A DNA stretch of 64,000 nt from Cristatella mucedo. Its lineage: Eukaryota; Bryozoa; Phylactolaemata; Cristatellidae. Of this stretch, positions 34,126 to 44,368 are shown piece by piece (the first letter of the stretch is position 1; each line of letters starts with the position of its first letter). The notes beneath the pieces are model-generated. The model was not told where the DNA came from. It saw only the letters and a program-made list of their open reading frames with translations, and made no database searches. The DNA is taken from positions 11,946,001 through 12,010,000 of the forward strand of contig WPIO01000005.1 in NCBI GenBank assembly GCA_009760855.2. Direction: 5' to 3'. A program made the position numbers and the translations under genes.

Positions 34126-35739
34126 CCTAAACGTGCTTTCGAAAAATGACCGAGAGACTTACCTACTCAATATTGCAATACATTAGCTTTCAAGATTGTG
34201 TCACGTGAGAAGCACGCAATCGCAGTATAGCTTTCATCCAGCCACTATTCCTTTCCTTCATATTCTGCCCTCACCAATTCCACAATTGGCCGGATGCGAC
34301 GCAATTCCGCCGGGCGCGACGCTTATTCTTTGCGCCGCTGCCTTCGAAGCGCATCGGGGCGTGTGCGAGAGACACAGACCGGCGGCCCGCGGATTACCAC
34401 AGTTGGCGTAGTTATCCGCCGCGGCGGCGGCAAGGCTCGCGCCGCTCTCTCGCTTGGTCACAGCCTCGCACGCTCGCAGCGCTAGCTCTTCTTTTACCGC
34501 GGACATGACGTTCGGGAATCGCGGCTAGTCATTCGCTGCAAATTTACCACGACAACGCAGCGACATGCTTCTCATACGCGAATCTCGCTTTCATCGGCGC
34601 GCGCCAAGCACTCTGCATAGTGCTGAGTCTTGCGCTCTAGCATACTGCCGCTGCGTCCATTGCGAGGGTGCACTCAATTAGTCAAGGGGGGAAATCCGCG
34701 GCGTCTCTCATTCGTGGTTCGACGGAGGGCCGATTCTTTTCCCATATACGTAAAGCGCCTAGAACGAGACTTTTGCTCTCTCGGGGTTCTGTGCAAGCAT
34801 CCTATTATTATTCTTATTAATATTATTATTACCATTATTCCAAAGCTGCGGCTGATCACTGGCGGAGCGAGTTGGCTCGGGTGGCGAATAAGGAGCGAAG
34901 TGGTAAAATGTTGTGTTCTGCAAAATTCATATCACTGTGCAGTAGCCGAGCGGGCCCGGCGAAATGTCCGCACTTTAAGAAGCTGCTATTTCAGCGAGCA
35001 AAAATAGTTTCTCGAAGATCGGCCAATCGCTTAGCGCCTTCCGCCCTGCGGCTACTAATCACGCAAGGACGTTTTAACCGCAAGCGAGCCGACGATAACG
35101 CGTTTGGCGGTGGGCTCGCCAAAACGAAAATATAGAGTTCGACCTTCTTCGTAAAGCATCAAGAAAAGCCTATAGCGGCGGTCCTGGGCAGGCAGTTGGG
35201 CAACTGCGCTGCATCACCGCATTGATGCCTACAGCGGTAGGGGGGTAGAGTCAATGGAATGGGTTCGGTAGCGAGACGCTTAACTAGCCCGTTGCATGTA
35301 GGACTCGTAATGTAACCAGCTGGACGGCTCGGGAGCTCCGGATAAGACCCGCCCACCAGCTAGCTCGGCGAGATCCCGTACGACGCTACACGGTCGCTCA
35401 CGCCGCGAAAGTCCCATCCACCTCGGCACGGCGGGTTTCTAGCCCGGCCTCACTCGCCTCCGCGGACGACACGCGCCGCCCGCGTGAGCGAAACCGGCGG
35501 CCGGTTCCGCGCGAGCGCGTCGATTACGTCGCCTTCAAAATAGGGCCGCCTCCACACCCCACCCCCTCTTCCCCGAACCAAGTCACTTCTCCATCGCGCT
35601 GCCGCGGCGGCTGAGTAGCCAGTGGCCGCCGGCGCAGCTGCACGCTTGTCCGCCTGCCCGCCCGCCCCCACAAACGCGCGCTCGCGCGCGCGCACCGTCG
35701 AGCCGCATACGAGGCCCGTAGGCCGGCGGCCGCCTTGTA

Positions 35740-35933
35740 ATTGGCTGCCTGCAGCACCATATAAAGGTATGCGAAAGCCGAGCTCTGAAAGGCCTCCTTA
35801 GTCAGCCTTGACCGGCCGTCTGAGCGAGACTCTCGATCTCGTCCCGACTTCGAAGCCGTTCGAGCCGCTACCCAGCTGCTTGCTGCTCAGCAGCTAGCGA
35901 GCTGCCAGCTTACTAACGCCGGGCGCGGTAAGT
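35740..35933 (+). promoter_or_regulatory. TATA-type promoter with an ATG-free leader exon and splice donor
   Basis: In order on the plus strand: an inverted CCAAT box (ATTGG) at 35740-35744, TATAAAG at 35760-35766, a likely start around 35790-35800 (CTTAGTCAG is Inr-like), about 130 bp with no ATG, and a strong donor GCG|GTAAGT at 35928. This is the layout of a promoter and a noncoding first exon. The nearest downstream acceptor-like site before the tetraspan start codon is TTTCTTCTTCCGTCAG, near 40700-40715. The leader may therefore belong to that gene, though this is inferred. Confidence 0.5.
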
Positions 35934-36917
35934 CGTTTGCCGTCGGCGCGGCGGTGCGAAAGCTGCGAGCGAATCAGCCGCCTCGGCGGCCGACTTGATT
36001 CTAGGCTCGTGCAGTTGGCGGCGGCCGCGCCACCTCGCCGCTCGCGCCGACCGCTAGATAGCCGACCCGAAGATCCGCCGCCGCCGCCACGGCTCTGGGC
36101 AAGCGGCAGCGCCGCGGCTTCGCTGCCGCTTGCCCTCATCTAAGCCCACCCGACGCCGACGCCGCCGCCACCACTGCCGCCGCCCCGCCCTCCCCCCGCC
36201 CGATGCAACCCTGCTGATGCCGCCGCCGCTGTCGCTGCCGTCGCGTCATCGTCACCGCCTCTGCCTCTCGCGAGAGGTCGACGTTGAGCGTCAGAGTTCG
36301 CAGCCGGCTGCACGGCTCGTGGCAGCCGCGCAGCTGCTGTAAATATCGATAAGCGGCGGCGCGAAGCGCTCCGACTACGCCCGCGGATGACGCGGCTCCG
36401 AGGAATCCGCGCGTAGAGGGCGCGTCGAGCGCACGCTCGCTGTCTAAATGGCAGCAGATGGCCAACGAGCAGGAGGGCGGCTGTGCTGGCGCTTTAGTCT
36501 CGGCGTTCAACTCATTGGCGAGAATGCGTGCGCGCGCGCGAGATGCCGCTCGGGAGCCGGCCAGCGAATCCGCCAGCGAATCCGAAGTAGCGCGTGGCGG
36601 CGCAGCAGAAACGCCCCCTCCCTCCGCGGTGCTCGCAGCGGAAAGCCTCGGCGGAAAGTGCTCGCCCTGCGGCCGATTCGAGTCAAGCTGAGCTGCCGTT
36701 CTACTGCAGGTCCCTGATCTTCGCCGCAGCGCTACCTGTCGGTCAGCGGTCCCAGGCAGCTTTCCACCTGCTTTTGTCCGCTACCATCGCCCTCAGTCTC
36801 CTAGCGCTATTAGCGTCGGCTTTAAAGTCTTTCGTGCGCGAGAGACGTCGGAGAGCTGCAGCTAACGACCGTGCGCCCATTTCGGCTCCACGGAGTAGCT
36901 GCCGGCCACCGTTCGCA

Positions 36918-36918
<1 letters not shown>

Positions 36919-36995
<77 letters not shown>

Positions 36996-36996
36996 T
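36919..36996. repeat. (CCG)n trinucleotide run, about 26 units
   Basis: It is an uninterrupted run within the CpG island, roughly 1 kb downstream of the TATA-type promoter and inside the presumed first intron. Open frames through it are poly-Arg or poly-Ala only. Confidence 0.9.
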
Positions 36997-37922
36997 GAGT
37001 GCGATCCATCGCACCCTCGCGAACCAGTCACGGCACCAGCTGCCTGAAGTAGGCTGGCGTCCAATCGGGATCGGGATCGGGACCTCAACACGGTCTCGGG
37101 CGATTGCGGAACCCTCCTCCTCCAGCGAGTCCGACTTCCGTTCTCCACTTCAGGCGAGGCTCGCGAGCGGTCGATGCATTGAGTCGCAGATGCTGCGAAT
37201 GAGCGCGGATGACCGCGGACGCCATGCAGCCACGTTCAATGGCGTCTACTCGGCTCAATGCCGAGGAGCTAGGCGAGGTATGCGGGGCGAGGATCGTCCA
37301 AAGCTGAGGAGCGCGCGGAGACTTACCCAAGCGAGGGCTCACCCTTGACCTCGTAGGCGCTCGCGCTGGTCCTTTTAAAGTGATGGCTGATTCGTGGCAA
37401 CGACATGAAGCGACTGTTAGCGTACGGCTCCCTGTTATATTGGGTATATACGGGTATTAACCGTCGCCCAGCTAAATTCAAGAGCTTCCGTAACCGTATT
37501 GATCCCAAGCCATCCATTCAAAATTCTCCTTTGCACAGCGAACATCAATGTTGTCTTGACGATGCTCCAACCCTCAGTGGCTCTCTCTGCAGGAGCTTAT
37601 CTCACTCACACCGCAGCATTTTTACGTAACAGGTGGAGAAGTCCCAGACGTAGATGGACAAGTGCGGACTTTGGCTCGAGTAATGACGGCCGCCACGGGC
37701 ACCGTTTTGACTCTCAATCAAACTGAGACTAAAATTTGTTACCATAAACCACGGAAAGCTATTTCAAGGTCTTCCGCTATCCCAAAAAACGTAGTACGAA
37801 TTGATAATGATTTAAGTTGTGATTCAAAATCCAGATTCTTTAAGATTACGTTCCCCAGCTCAATGGACATTGAAAACAAAGAAAGCAAAGCAGAGGAAAC
37901 TCCCAAATGCAGCAGGGCAACG

Positions 37923-38010
37923 CAGAGGCGTAGCGAGGGGGCGGGAAGGGACAAATGTCCCCGAGCGCAAATGCCAACGGGGCGACAAAATCAAACCAAA
38001 TTGTACATAT
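37923..38010 (+). repeat. Short dispersed repeat R2 (also at 29709-29790)
   Basis: AGAGGCGTAGCGAGGGG, GGGACAAATGTCCCCGAGCG and ACCAAATTGTA here correspond in order to AGAAGGGTAGCAAGGGG, GGGACAGATGTCCTCGGGCG and AATAATTGTA at 29709-29790. Both copies are on the same strand and followed by AT-rich sequence. Its class is unknown. Confidence 0.6.
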
Positions 38011-38559
38011 TTAAAAAAGCAATTAATGTGAGAATACAAATTTTGATTTCGAGCAAGTTCTTGTTTTATTAGACTTGACTATTACTTGCTGAGCTAGTTT
38101 AAAGTTTAAAGCATGTTTACGCAGTTAGACCAAGCTGTAGCCTGACGCTCTGGCGGCACGCGCGCGATGACACGGAAACAAAATGGGGCCTCAACCACCT
38201 TGTATTCGGCTGGTGCTCGCCGCATAGTAAGCACGCGGCTGTTCACCTCTCCGTCCGCGATCCAAGTGCCCTTTCCGTCTGCTCGCCCCATTTTGCCTGC
38301 CACAGGTGGGCTGCGTCGCGTCAAGGGCGAGCCCGGCCTGTTACGCCGCGTCAGTGGCGAGCCGGCGTGCCGTGACTGAGCACTGTCGCACTGTTAGACT
38401 ACACGGGCTACGCCTAACTAGCTGTGCCAGCCTGTCGCACACGTCAGAGCCCATCCGGTTCATGCTGGGTTTTTTTAGTGAGATGTCCCGCGATTATGAA
38501 CTATGAGCTTCACAGCCGAGCCTCAAATAAGAAATGAGAGCTTTGCCGCTACATTGGAA

Positions 38560-38886
38560 TGCTTAGCTTTAGCTCTGCAGGTTCTAGACTGTGGAACTCG
38601 CTTCCACAATTCTTACGCAACGACATCTACTCTCCAACTGCCGACTATGGCACATCTTTTTCAGCGGTCCTGAACTGCTACTTCTATGCTACTCACTACC
38701 TCAACTGCTCTCCTAACTCTGCTATGCTTCCCACTTTCTCTTCGTTGCGTGAGACGAAGTCTGTTGGCTACCGAATGCGTACCGAAAGCCGCTTAGGCTG
38801 TGAGTGGGCTATACAAAACTCTCCTGCGTAACACCCACATGGTCTTTATGACTTTGCGGAATTACTGACGGAGATACATTACATTA
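38560..38886 (+). mobile_element. LINE-B 3' end
   Basis: It starts at TTAGCTTTAGCTCTGCAGG (family: GGCTTTAGCTCTGCAGG), then GACTGTGGAACTCGCTTCC, the full 3' block, and the end GAGATACATTACATTAC. About 80 codons are open. It shows high similarity to 50874-51352. Confidence 0.88.
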
Positions 38887-39141
38887 CTTATGAAACAGCC
38901 GAGATAAGTCGAGGCTTGTGAGCATCATTTTACATAATTATGTACAATAGTGATTATTGTGCTACTTATGACCTGGCTACTATGTAAGGCTTAGGCCTGA
39001 GCGCAGTCACTCCACTGGAGCAAGGGTCTGCCGGTTGGTGAGTCTAGCGTTGAGTGTGAGCTGCCGTAAGCCTGTTAGTGAGTTGGCTGGAAGTGACCCG
39101 TGTATGTCAGCCATGAAACACAGCCTATTGTTGCGCTTTAA

Positions 39142-39449
39142 CTAATACGGTTTTATTGCTAGTGCTGAGCGCAGAATATCGAGCGCTGTGTTTTTATCGT
39201 TGGCGTATACTGCACGACTCTGCCACCACTGAAACTCGCGTATTTCCTTGTCAGCGATGGAGAAGATGGGTTTAACAATTTTTGAGTTGCCTTGCAAGTT
39301 TTTATCACCGTATGCCGGTTGTGAACTTTCCTTTAGTAAGCTGAAGATAATCCTGTCATATCTTTGAGCATCAATGAGGAAAAATCGACTCTCCAATTTG
39401 GCCGCGTTGAGCAAAGTGAAAGAAACACTGGAAAATATTGACTTTCAAA
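39142..39449 (-). CDS. Unassigned coding-like stretch, possible terminal exon or pseudogene
   Basis: On the minus strand an open frame follows an acceptor-like TCTATTACAG (at 39450-39459) and runs about 101 codons to TAG at 39142. The composition is balanced, with charged and aromatic residues throughout (for example ESRFFLIDAQRYDRIIFSLL, and later DKEIREFQWWQSRAVYA), unlike the low-complexity frames around it. It has no similarity to the LINE families here and no signal peptide or membrane segment. No partner exon was found upstream on the same strand. I do not recognise the family; a decayed transposase or host-gene fragment is possible. Confidence 0.3.
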
Positions 39450-39971
39450 CTGTAATAGACCCGTTTGCCACGCTCAAGGCCAGAAAAATTCACCTAAGTT
39501 AAAGTTGCTATAGCTACCCTGTATTTGTACCTTGTTAATAAAACTTTCTTGACACGATATGCCTACAAGCGCGTTTTTTGCATTTCTTCTGTGGCTTAGC
39601 TATTTTGCAGCAAATTTTGACAAGGGGAGGGGCGGCATTTGTAGCTTTGTCCGATGGCGCCGAATGGTCACTCCCTGCTACTAGGGCAAGCAGCTGAGAA
39701 TTTGGATGAGACATCTGGAGAGAAAATAGAGATTAATTGAAAAAAGAGATATATATATTAGGGTGGAAGAGTGTGGTGGGAGAAATTGAGATACGAGTAA
39801 AGAGAGAGATTGAGAGAAAGAGATAGAGACCCTTCTGTAGTGTAGGACTGCGGGCGAGGGGGTAGTGGGCGCGACCTCCGGAAGTGTCCCATCCCTCTGA
39901 GTGCGCCTGCGCATATGCGTCGCTCGCGACGGCTCGCATATGCCTCTTTCGAGGGCGACTTGTTTATCGTG

Positions 39972-40005
39972 TCAGTTCTGAGGCGGTCGCTGCTGATAGT
40001 AGACG
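39972..40005 (+). promoter_or_regulatory. Inr + DPE core promoter of the tetraspan gene
   Basis: TCAGTT at 39972-39977 matches the initiator consensus TCAKTY, with the A (+1) at 39974. AGACG at 40001-40005 begins exactly at +28 and matches the downstream promoter element consensus RGWYV. No TATA box lies 25-35 bp upstream. The spacing requirement for DPE is strict, so the coincidence of both is notable. It sits at the left edge of a GC-rich stretch leading to the start codon at 40807. Confidence 0.6.
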
Positions 40006-40806
40006 CTAAGTCGGCCGGTGGTCCGCCGTCGCCGCCGCTATCGCCACGGATTTTGTTGCAGTACGCTTGAGCTGTCGTCTGCTGCAGGTTTGGGTGGATA
40101 CTCAGAAGTGCACTGACCGGCGTATCTCCCAACGCTCGGACCCAGGGCCGCTCGCGCCGCCGCCGCCCTAGCTTCGCTTCGCCCGGCGCAGCATCGTCCC
40201 GACTTTTCGCGGCGCAGCTGACCGCGCTCGTCCTCGGATCTCCGTCTCGGAGATCCGGTCCTCCGTCTTCCGAGACGTTTGCGACGTTATTCGTCGCGGC
40301 AGCGGGTGACCCTCAGCCGGATCCTGCCCGACACTTCCAGCGGTCTCTGGCTCCTCTTCCCGCTTCGCTGCGGACGGCGAAGGCTTTGCGTCTGCCTCGC
40401 TTTGGCGTCGGCCGGCGAAAGCCGCTGCTCGCGGTACGAAGCAGAGTCTCTCGGCTGAAGCAGCAGCTTCGCGTCGTCGCAGCCGCCGCCGGCTGGCGGC
40501 TCCGGGTCGTAGCATTCGGCGCCGGACGCCAGCGGACCGCGAGTCTTTAGTTCCTATCTTTCGCGTTGGCTGCCCGCAACGAGGCTTCCGAATGGTATGC
40601 CGGAGAAGAGGCGGGAGCGCTGCGCGGTCGACCGCCGCCTTCTGCTGCTCGCCTCGCTCGTCGCAGATCCTCGAGGCGCTGCCTGACGCGCATGTCGTTT
40701 CTTCTTCCGTCAGCGCGAGCTCGACGTCCGTTCTGCTCAGGCCGAGGGCGCCTGACAGTGTCCGCGCCATCTCCGACTAACCGGTCGCAGCAGCAGCAGC
40801 AGCAGA
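39974..40806 (+). other. Presumed 5' untranslated region of the tetraspan gene
   Basis: GC-rich, ending with (CAG)6 at 40788-40805, directly before the start codon. It contains upstream ATGs (for example near 40592 and 40690), so either it is spliced or it represses translation. An acceptor-like TTTCTTCTTCCGTCAG occurs near 40,700-40,715. A 200-codon frame on the opposite strand (40770-40168) is Arg/Ala/Ser-rich and is best explained as a chance frame in GC-rich DNA. Confidence 0.45.
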
Positions 40807-40938
40807 ATGGTGTCGGACCAGCTAGGCCGTAAGAAGAGGCCTCGCAGTATGTACGACAACGTCTACTATCCGCCGGATTCGCCGCCGAGCTGGCAGTACT
40901 ACCGGTGCATGGCGTTCGTCGTCAAGACTTTAGAGATC
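40807..40938 (+). CDS. Exon 1 of a four-membrane-segment protein (MARVEL-like tetraspan)
   Basis: The whole protein is 194 residues in four exons, all joined in phase 0. Exon 1 gives residues 1-44. The start ATG has A at -3 and G at +4, and an in-frame stop at 40753 excludes an earlier start. The N-terminus is basic (GRKKRPR), then Tyr- and Pro-rich (MYDNVYYPPDSPPSW), and the first membrane segment begins at about residue 36 and continues into exon 2. The donor is ATC|GTAAGT. Over the full protein, membrane segments lie at about 36-57, 76-107, 117-141 and 146-172, with both ends cytosolic and short loops. This size and topology, with a Trp-Arg-Lys exit from the last helix, fit the MARVEL/CKLF-like group that works in membrane apposition and vesicle traffic. 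Claudin and tetraspanin (CD9-type) signatures are absent. The family call is an inference. Confidence 0.75.
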
Positions 40939-41084
40939 GTAAGTGATCGAGCGAAAGGTTCATTCTAGAGGTTGCCTGCGGCGGCCTCATCTTTTTGGGC
41001 GACTGAAGTAACTGCGTTCGCACTTCAGTTGCCAACGCCCTTTCCCCGGGTAATGCAAACGTGCAGCCAGTGCAATCTCTCCCG

Positions 41085-41350
41085 TAGCTTGAAACTCACT
41101 CCCGACTTACGTCACATCGCCTGACTCGACGACATTTAAGCAGATGCTAAAAACGCACCTGTTCCTCGCAGCATTTCCCGGGTCCCCGTGAATGGACTTC
41201 CTTGGTGTGCAAATGAGTGCCGACGCCGTGCACCGTGTCAGTAGCCGTATTGACATGCCTCCGGTGCAGCACGTGTAAAATGCCCAGGCAGAGATTTAGT
41301 TCATTGAGGGTCCTATGCAAATGTGCTATTGCTGTTATTATTATCATGCT
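41085..41350 (+). mobile_element. LINE-A 3' fragment
   Basis: TTGAAACTCACTCCCGACTT (for CTGGAACTCCCTCCCGACCT), CGACATTTAAGCAGATGCTAA, CACCTGTTCCTCGCAGCATTT and then the decayed 3' hairpin (GTAAAATGCCC...GAGGGTCCT) and TTATTATTAT tail are in LINE-A order on the plus strand. Confidence 0.75.
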
Positions 41351-41984
41351 CGTGACTGCTAGTCCAGAGCATGAGAGTGGCGCCTCGTATCCGACCGACC
41401 GAGCTAGCGTCTGCTACCACCTGACCTGGAGCTGCTGTGCTAGTAAAGGACACTGTAGATGTGGCTTCGGTTGTTGGTGCAGGCAGTTACCATTGCTATG
41501 CTGCTGCTGCTCTAGTGCAGCTGCCCTTTGACTTGTGCTCACACCAGCAGGCAGTATCGATTGGCAGTAGCTTTTTGCACAGCTTCTGTGACGAAGCTAA
41601 CTAGTCCGGAGTGGCTTTCTGTTGGTCTGCCTTGGTAGTGATGGGAAAGCAGCAGTCCAGTGGCCTACCACGGTTGAACCTACTGAGACCCTGGCATGCC
41701 AAATCAACGATGTATGACTTCTCCTAGAGATTGCTTGCAGTTCGTGGGTTATACTCTTTGGCAACCAGATATATCATAACCTAAGGCTCAGATCTTATTA
41801 AAAAAATTTGACCTGAAGTGACGGTTAGTCAAGTCTCCTTTGTGCTCGTTTGTTGACAAGTGTTCCCCCAGATATTGAAGAATGTGCAGCCAGAAGGCAC
41901 ATGGACTTATTATTAGTATTAATCTTGAGGTATAGGCACCATTATTTGCTGTCGAGCTGCTATCGTTACCATACCTGCGTGCAT

Positions 41985-42119
41985 TGGTGCTGCTTTTACG
42001 ATCCCGTGTTCGTGGGTTCGAATCCTGCAGTGGGTGATCCCTTATCGCTGCTGCAAGCGGTAGTGGTAACCATAAAGGCTCTCGTGTCTCTATTCAAAAG
42101 AGGCTGTTAAATCAGCTGG
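41985..42119 (+). mobile_element. tRNA-derived SINE
   Basis: It has the B-box GGGTTCGAATCC at 42013-42024, then GCAGTGGGTGATCCCTTATC, CTGCAAGCGGTAGTGGTAAC and the 3' end GGCTGTTAAATCAGCTGG. The A-box region is diverged. Confidence 0.8.
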
Positions 42120-43404
42120 TATTTAGTATTTTTTCTTCAACTCCTTAGCCAGGCTTCGGAGAGGCTACTTCCACCAGTATTAGTAAGATCTAGCATCCTT
42201 AATAGAAACAGTGTGTGTTTGCATTAAGGGCAGGGGGCACTTGCCCCTCCCCCTACAGCAGGCAGCAACCTAGGTCGCCCACTATTCCTGCAGCCTCTTC
42301 CCTGACCATTACCAATGACGAAATAATCTTAATTCTAGTCGACAAGAAACCGCCAAGTTCGTGTCGAGTGACCTATTATGATTTAACTCTAGAACTTTTC
42401 ATTAATGGTGCATCTAGCTCTGCGTACAAGAAAATCTTGTGGGTCTTGCCCCTACATTCCAATTTCGCAGGTTTGCTTCTTCCAAATGAAAGAAAGTCCT
42501 GGCTCCATCACTGCATGTTTGTGGTGAAGACTTTAGTTTCAGAGCAGCTGTGCTGATTTTCTAGTGTTTGGCTTTGAGCTGCATGTAAGGTATTGAGGCT
42601 TCTGCACTCATAGGCTCGGTGGAGAATGAACCCCGGCATGCCGGTGTCTGTATGTGTGTGCGTCTATGTGCCACTTGATCATGCACCTTCACATTGCTAA
42701 TGAGAGCAGATGGATGGTGGTGCCCTGACTCACTGCTGCTGCTGCTCTGCTCAATCTGGCAGATCTGCAAATACAATGAAGCTGGCTTGGCTTTGGATCT
42801 GCCATGCACGAGCCTTCCATGTTGCAAGCATGGAGATATGCTGGCAGTGCTATTGTTAGTGTTGGCAGAGTGCTGCTGCACACTTTTTGGATGGGGGGGG
42901 GGGGGGCTACCCTGGCGTCAATGAGCTTCCCTTACTGACAGTCTCTTGGCCTGGCACCGACTGGAAAAGCTAGCTAGGCAAGCAGCTCAACGGTGGCTGC
43001 AGGCTAGCGTCGCAGTTTGCAAGCAGGCACTCGTCTGCGGCAATGCTCGGGGTGAATTGGAACGATCCCTGTCAGAGCGGCTGCTCTTCTAACCTGGGCG
43101 AACTTCTCGCGAGAAAGTGATGGCAGCGATCGCGATAGGTATAGGCTAACAGACTTAGCCTTCACTTTCCCAGATAGGCACATGTATACTCCGGGACGCA
43201 TTTACACACCGACCGATTTTATTGACGATTTCCACAGTGTAATGCAATGCCCAGCGAGTATGAATTAATGCTTGGCTGCTGACTTTGAACTGCAGATCGG
43301 CTAATATACAGCCACGAAAAGCAGGCTCACGAGCACCTCGATAGTTATTCATGTAATCCGATTTATGTGTGTGACTTCCGCCCTGGACGGCATCTAATAA
43401 AAAA

Positions 43405-43530
43405 AGGCTAGCTGATTCAACAGCCTCGTGTGTTTATAGCAGCAGAAGAGCCTTACCGGCAATCGCCACCGATTGAAGTGGGCAATAAATAATTGCCCAC
43501 TGCAGGACTCACGACCTGGGTAACGAAGAG
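43405..43530 (-). mobile_element. tRNA-derived SINE
   Basis: On the plus strand it reads backwards: AGGCTAGCTGATTCAACAGC, then AGCAGAAGAGCCTTACCGGC, then CCACTGCAGGACTCACGACC. The B box is shortened compared with other copies. Confidence 0.75.
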
Positions 43531-43704
43531 CAATCTTTATAAATTCCTGCACCGTCCTTTCATAGGCCACATTTTTCTAGATCCTTGCATGTGGCAGACG
43601 AGACGGATGAGAAGACTGTCGGAAAGCCACGGGAGGCATGGTGCCTGTGTGTGGCTGGGTAGCACTCGATTATTTTCGCAAACCAAAGTCATTGTCGTTC
43701 TCTG

Positions 43705-43710
<6 letters not shown>

Positions 43711-43744
<34 letters not shown>
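43711..43744. repeat. (TC)n microsatellite
   Basis: 17 perfect TC units in tetraspan intron 1. Confidence 0.95.
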
Positions 43745-43746
<2 letters not shown>

Positions 43747-44152
43747 CCGATTGATTTGAGCGGCTGCCTTCCTCCGGCTGCTGTCTTGGACGATGACTGA
43801 GGCACACTCAGATGTGACTCGTACATCGTGCTCATTGAACTGGGCCTTATGCCGATGTAGGTGCTCGTTGGTCGGTCTGGGCATTCGTCTGCCGGTGCTA
43901 CATTGTGACTTCACAGCTATCAAAGCCAAACACAGTCAAACAGACGTCAAACACAGTGCCGCCAAATGCAATTGCGGTGTGACCGATATGGACGCGGTTT
44001 GCTTAAGGGCTGCTATACTGTTTTTAGTCACGCCTTGGTGTGCATTGTGCCTGCCATTTGTACACGCTGGTGCTCGTCGGCCAGCACAGTGAGTCGTTCT
44101 CCCTGTCTAGGTACTTCCTGCTTGCCGTCACTGCTGCTACCCTTCCTTGCAG

Positions 44153-44368
44153 GTCTTCGGTGTACTAACCTTCATATTTGCTGCTCTGTGGTCTGGCGGT
44201 GGAGAGCGTGATCATCTGTGGCCGCTCTGGGAGCACGCACCGGTTGCGCCGGCGATCGCCGTCGCAATACTGAGCTTCATCGCTCTGATCGTCTCGGCCG
44301 TCTTCCTGCTGATCCTGCTCATCTGCGTGGCTTGGCTGGTCGACCGGCTAAGCACGTGGTTCTGCATG
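44153..44368 (+). CDS. Exon 2 of the MARVEL-like tetraspan protein
   Basis: 216 bases, residues 45-116. The acceptor is TACCCTTCCTTGCAG and the donor TGCATG|GTAAGC, with phase 0 at both ends. It completes membrane segment 1 (VFGVLTFIFAALW), encodes a short charged external loop (GGGERDHLWPLWEHAP) and then membrane segment 2, an unusually long hydrophobic run (about 30 residues, 76-107) ending at VDRL. Two Trp in the loop and the small-residue-rich helix are in keeping with MARVEL-type proteins. There are no Cys pairs in this loop of the kind that define claudins. Confidence 0.8.

Larger units (their letters stand above)
34200..37350. other. CpG-rich island of about 3 kb
   Basis: Base composition changes sharply here to GC- and CpG-rich sequence with many short open frames on both strands, none with recognisable protein features. 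It holds a TATA promoter with a spliced leader (35740-35933), an alternating CG run (35676-35696), and a pure (CCG)n run (36919-36996). A 77-codon ATG frame at 36458-36691 (beginning MANEQEGGC) is the only one with mixed amino-acid composition. Its identity is unknown and it may be noncoding. Confidence 0.65.
40939..44152 (+). other. Intron 1 of the tetraspan gene
   Basis: It contains a LINE-A 3' fragment (41085-41350, +), two SINEs (41985-42119 + and 43405-43530 -), a run of G at about 42892-42906 and a (TC)n run at 43711-43744. No additional exon is needed by phase and none was seen. The 114-codon frame at 42215-42556 has no recognisable features. Confidence 0.6.

Noticed and set aside
36594-36998. 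134-codon frame ending in poly-Arg
   Set aside because: It runs into the (CCG)n array, and its composition is that of random GC-rich DNA.
40168-40770. 200-codon minus-strand frame opposite the tetraspan leader, starting at a good ATG
   Set aside because: It is Arg/Ala/Ser-rich with no domain, lies in CpG-rich DNA where stops are rare, and runs antisense through a promoter and leader. Possible but unsupported.
42215-42556. 114-codon frame inside tetraspan intron 1
   Set aside because: Phase-0 introns do not need it, it lacks flanking splice consensus, and it has no recognisable protein feature.
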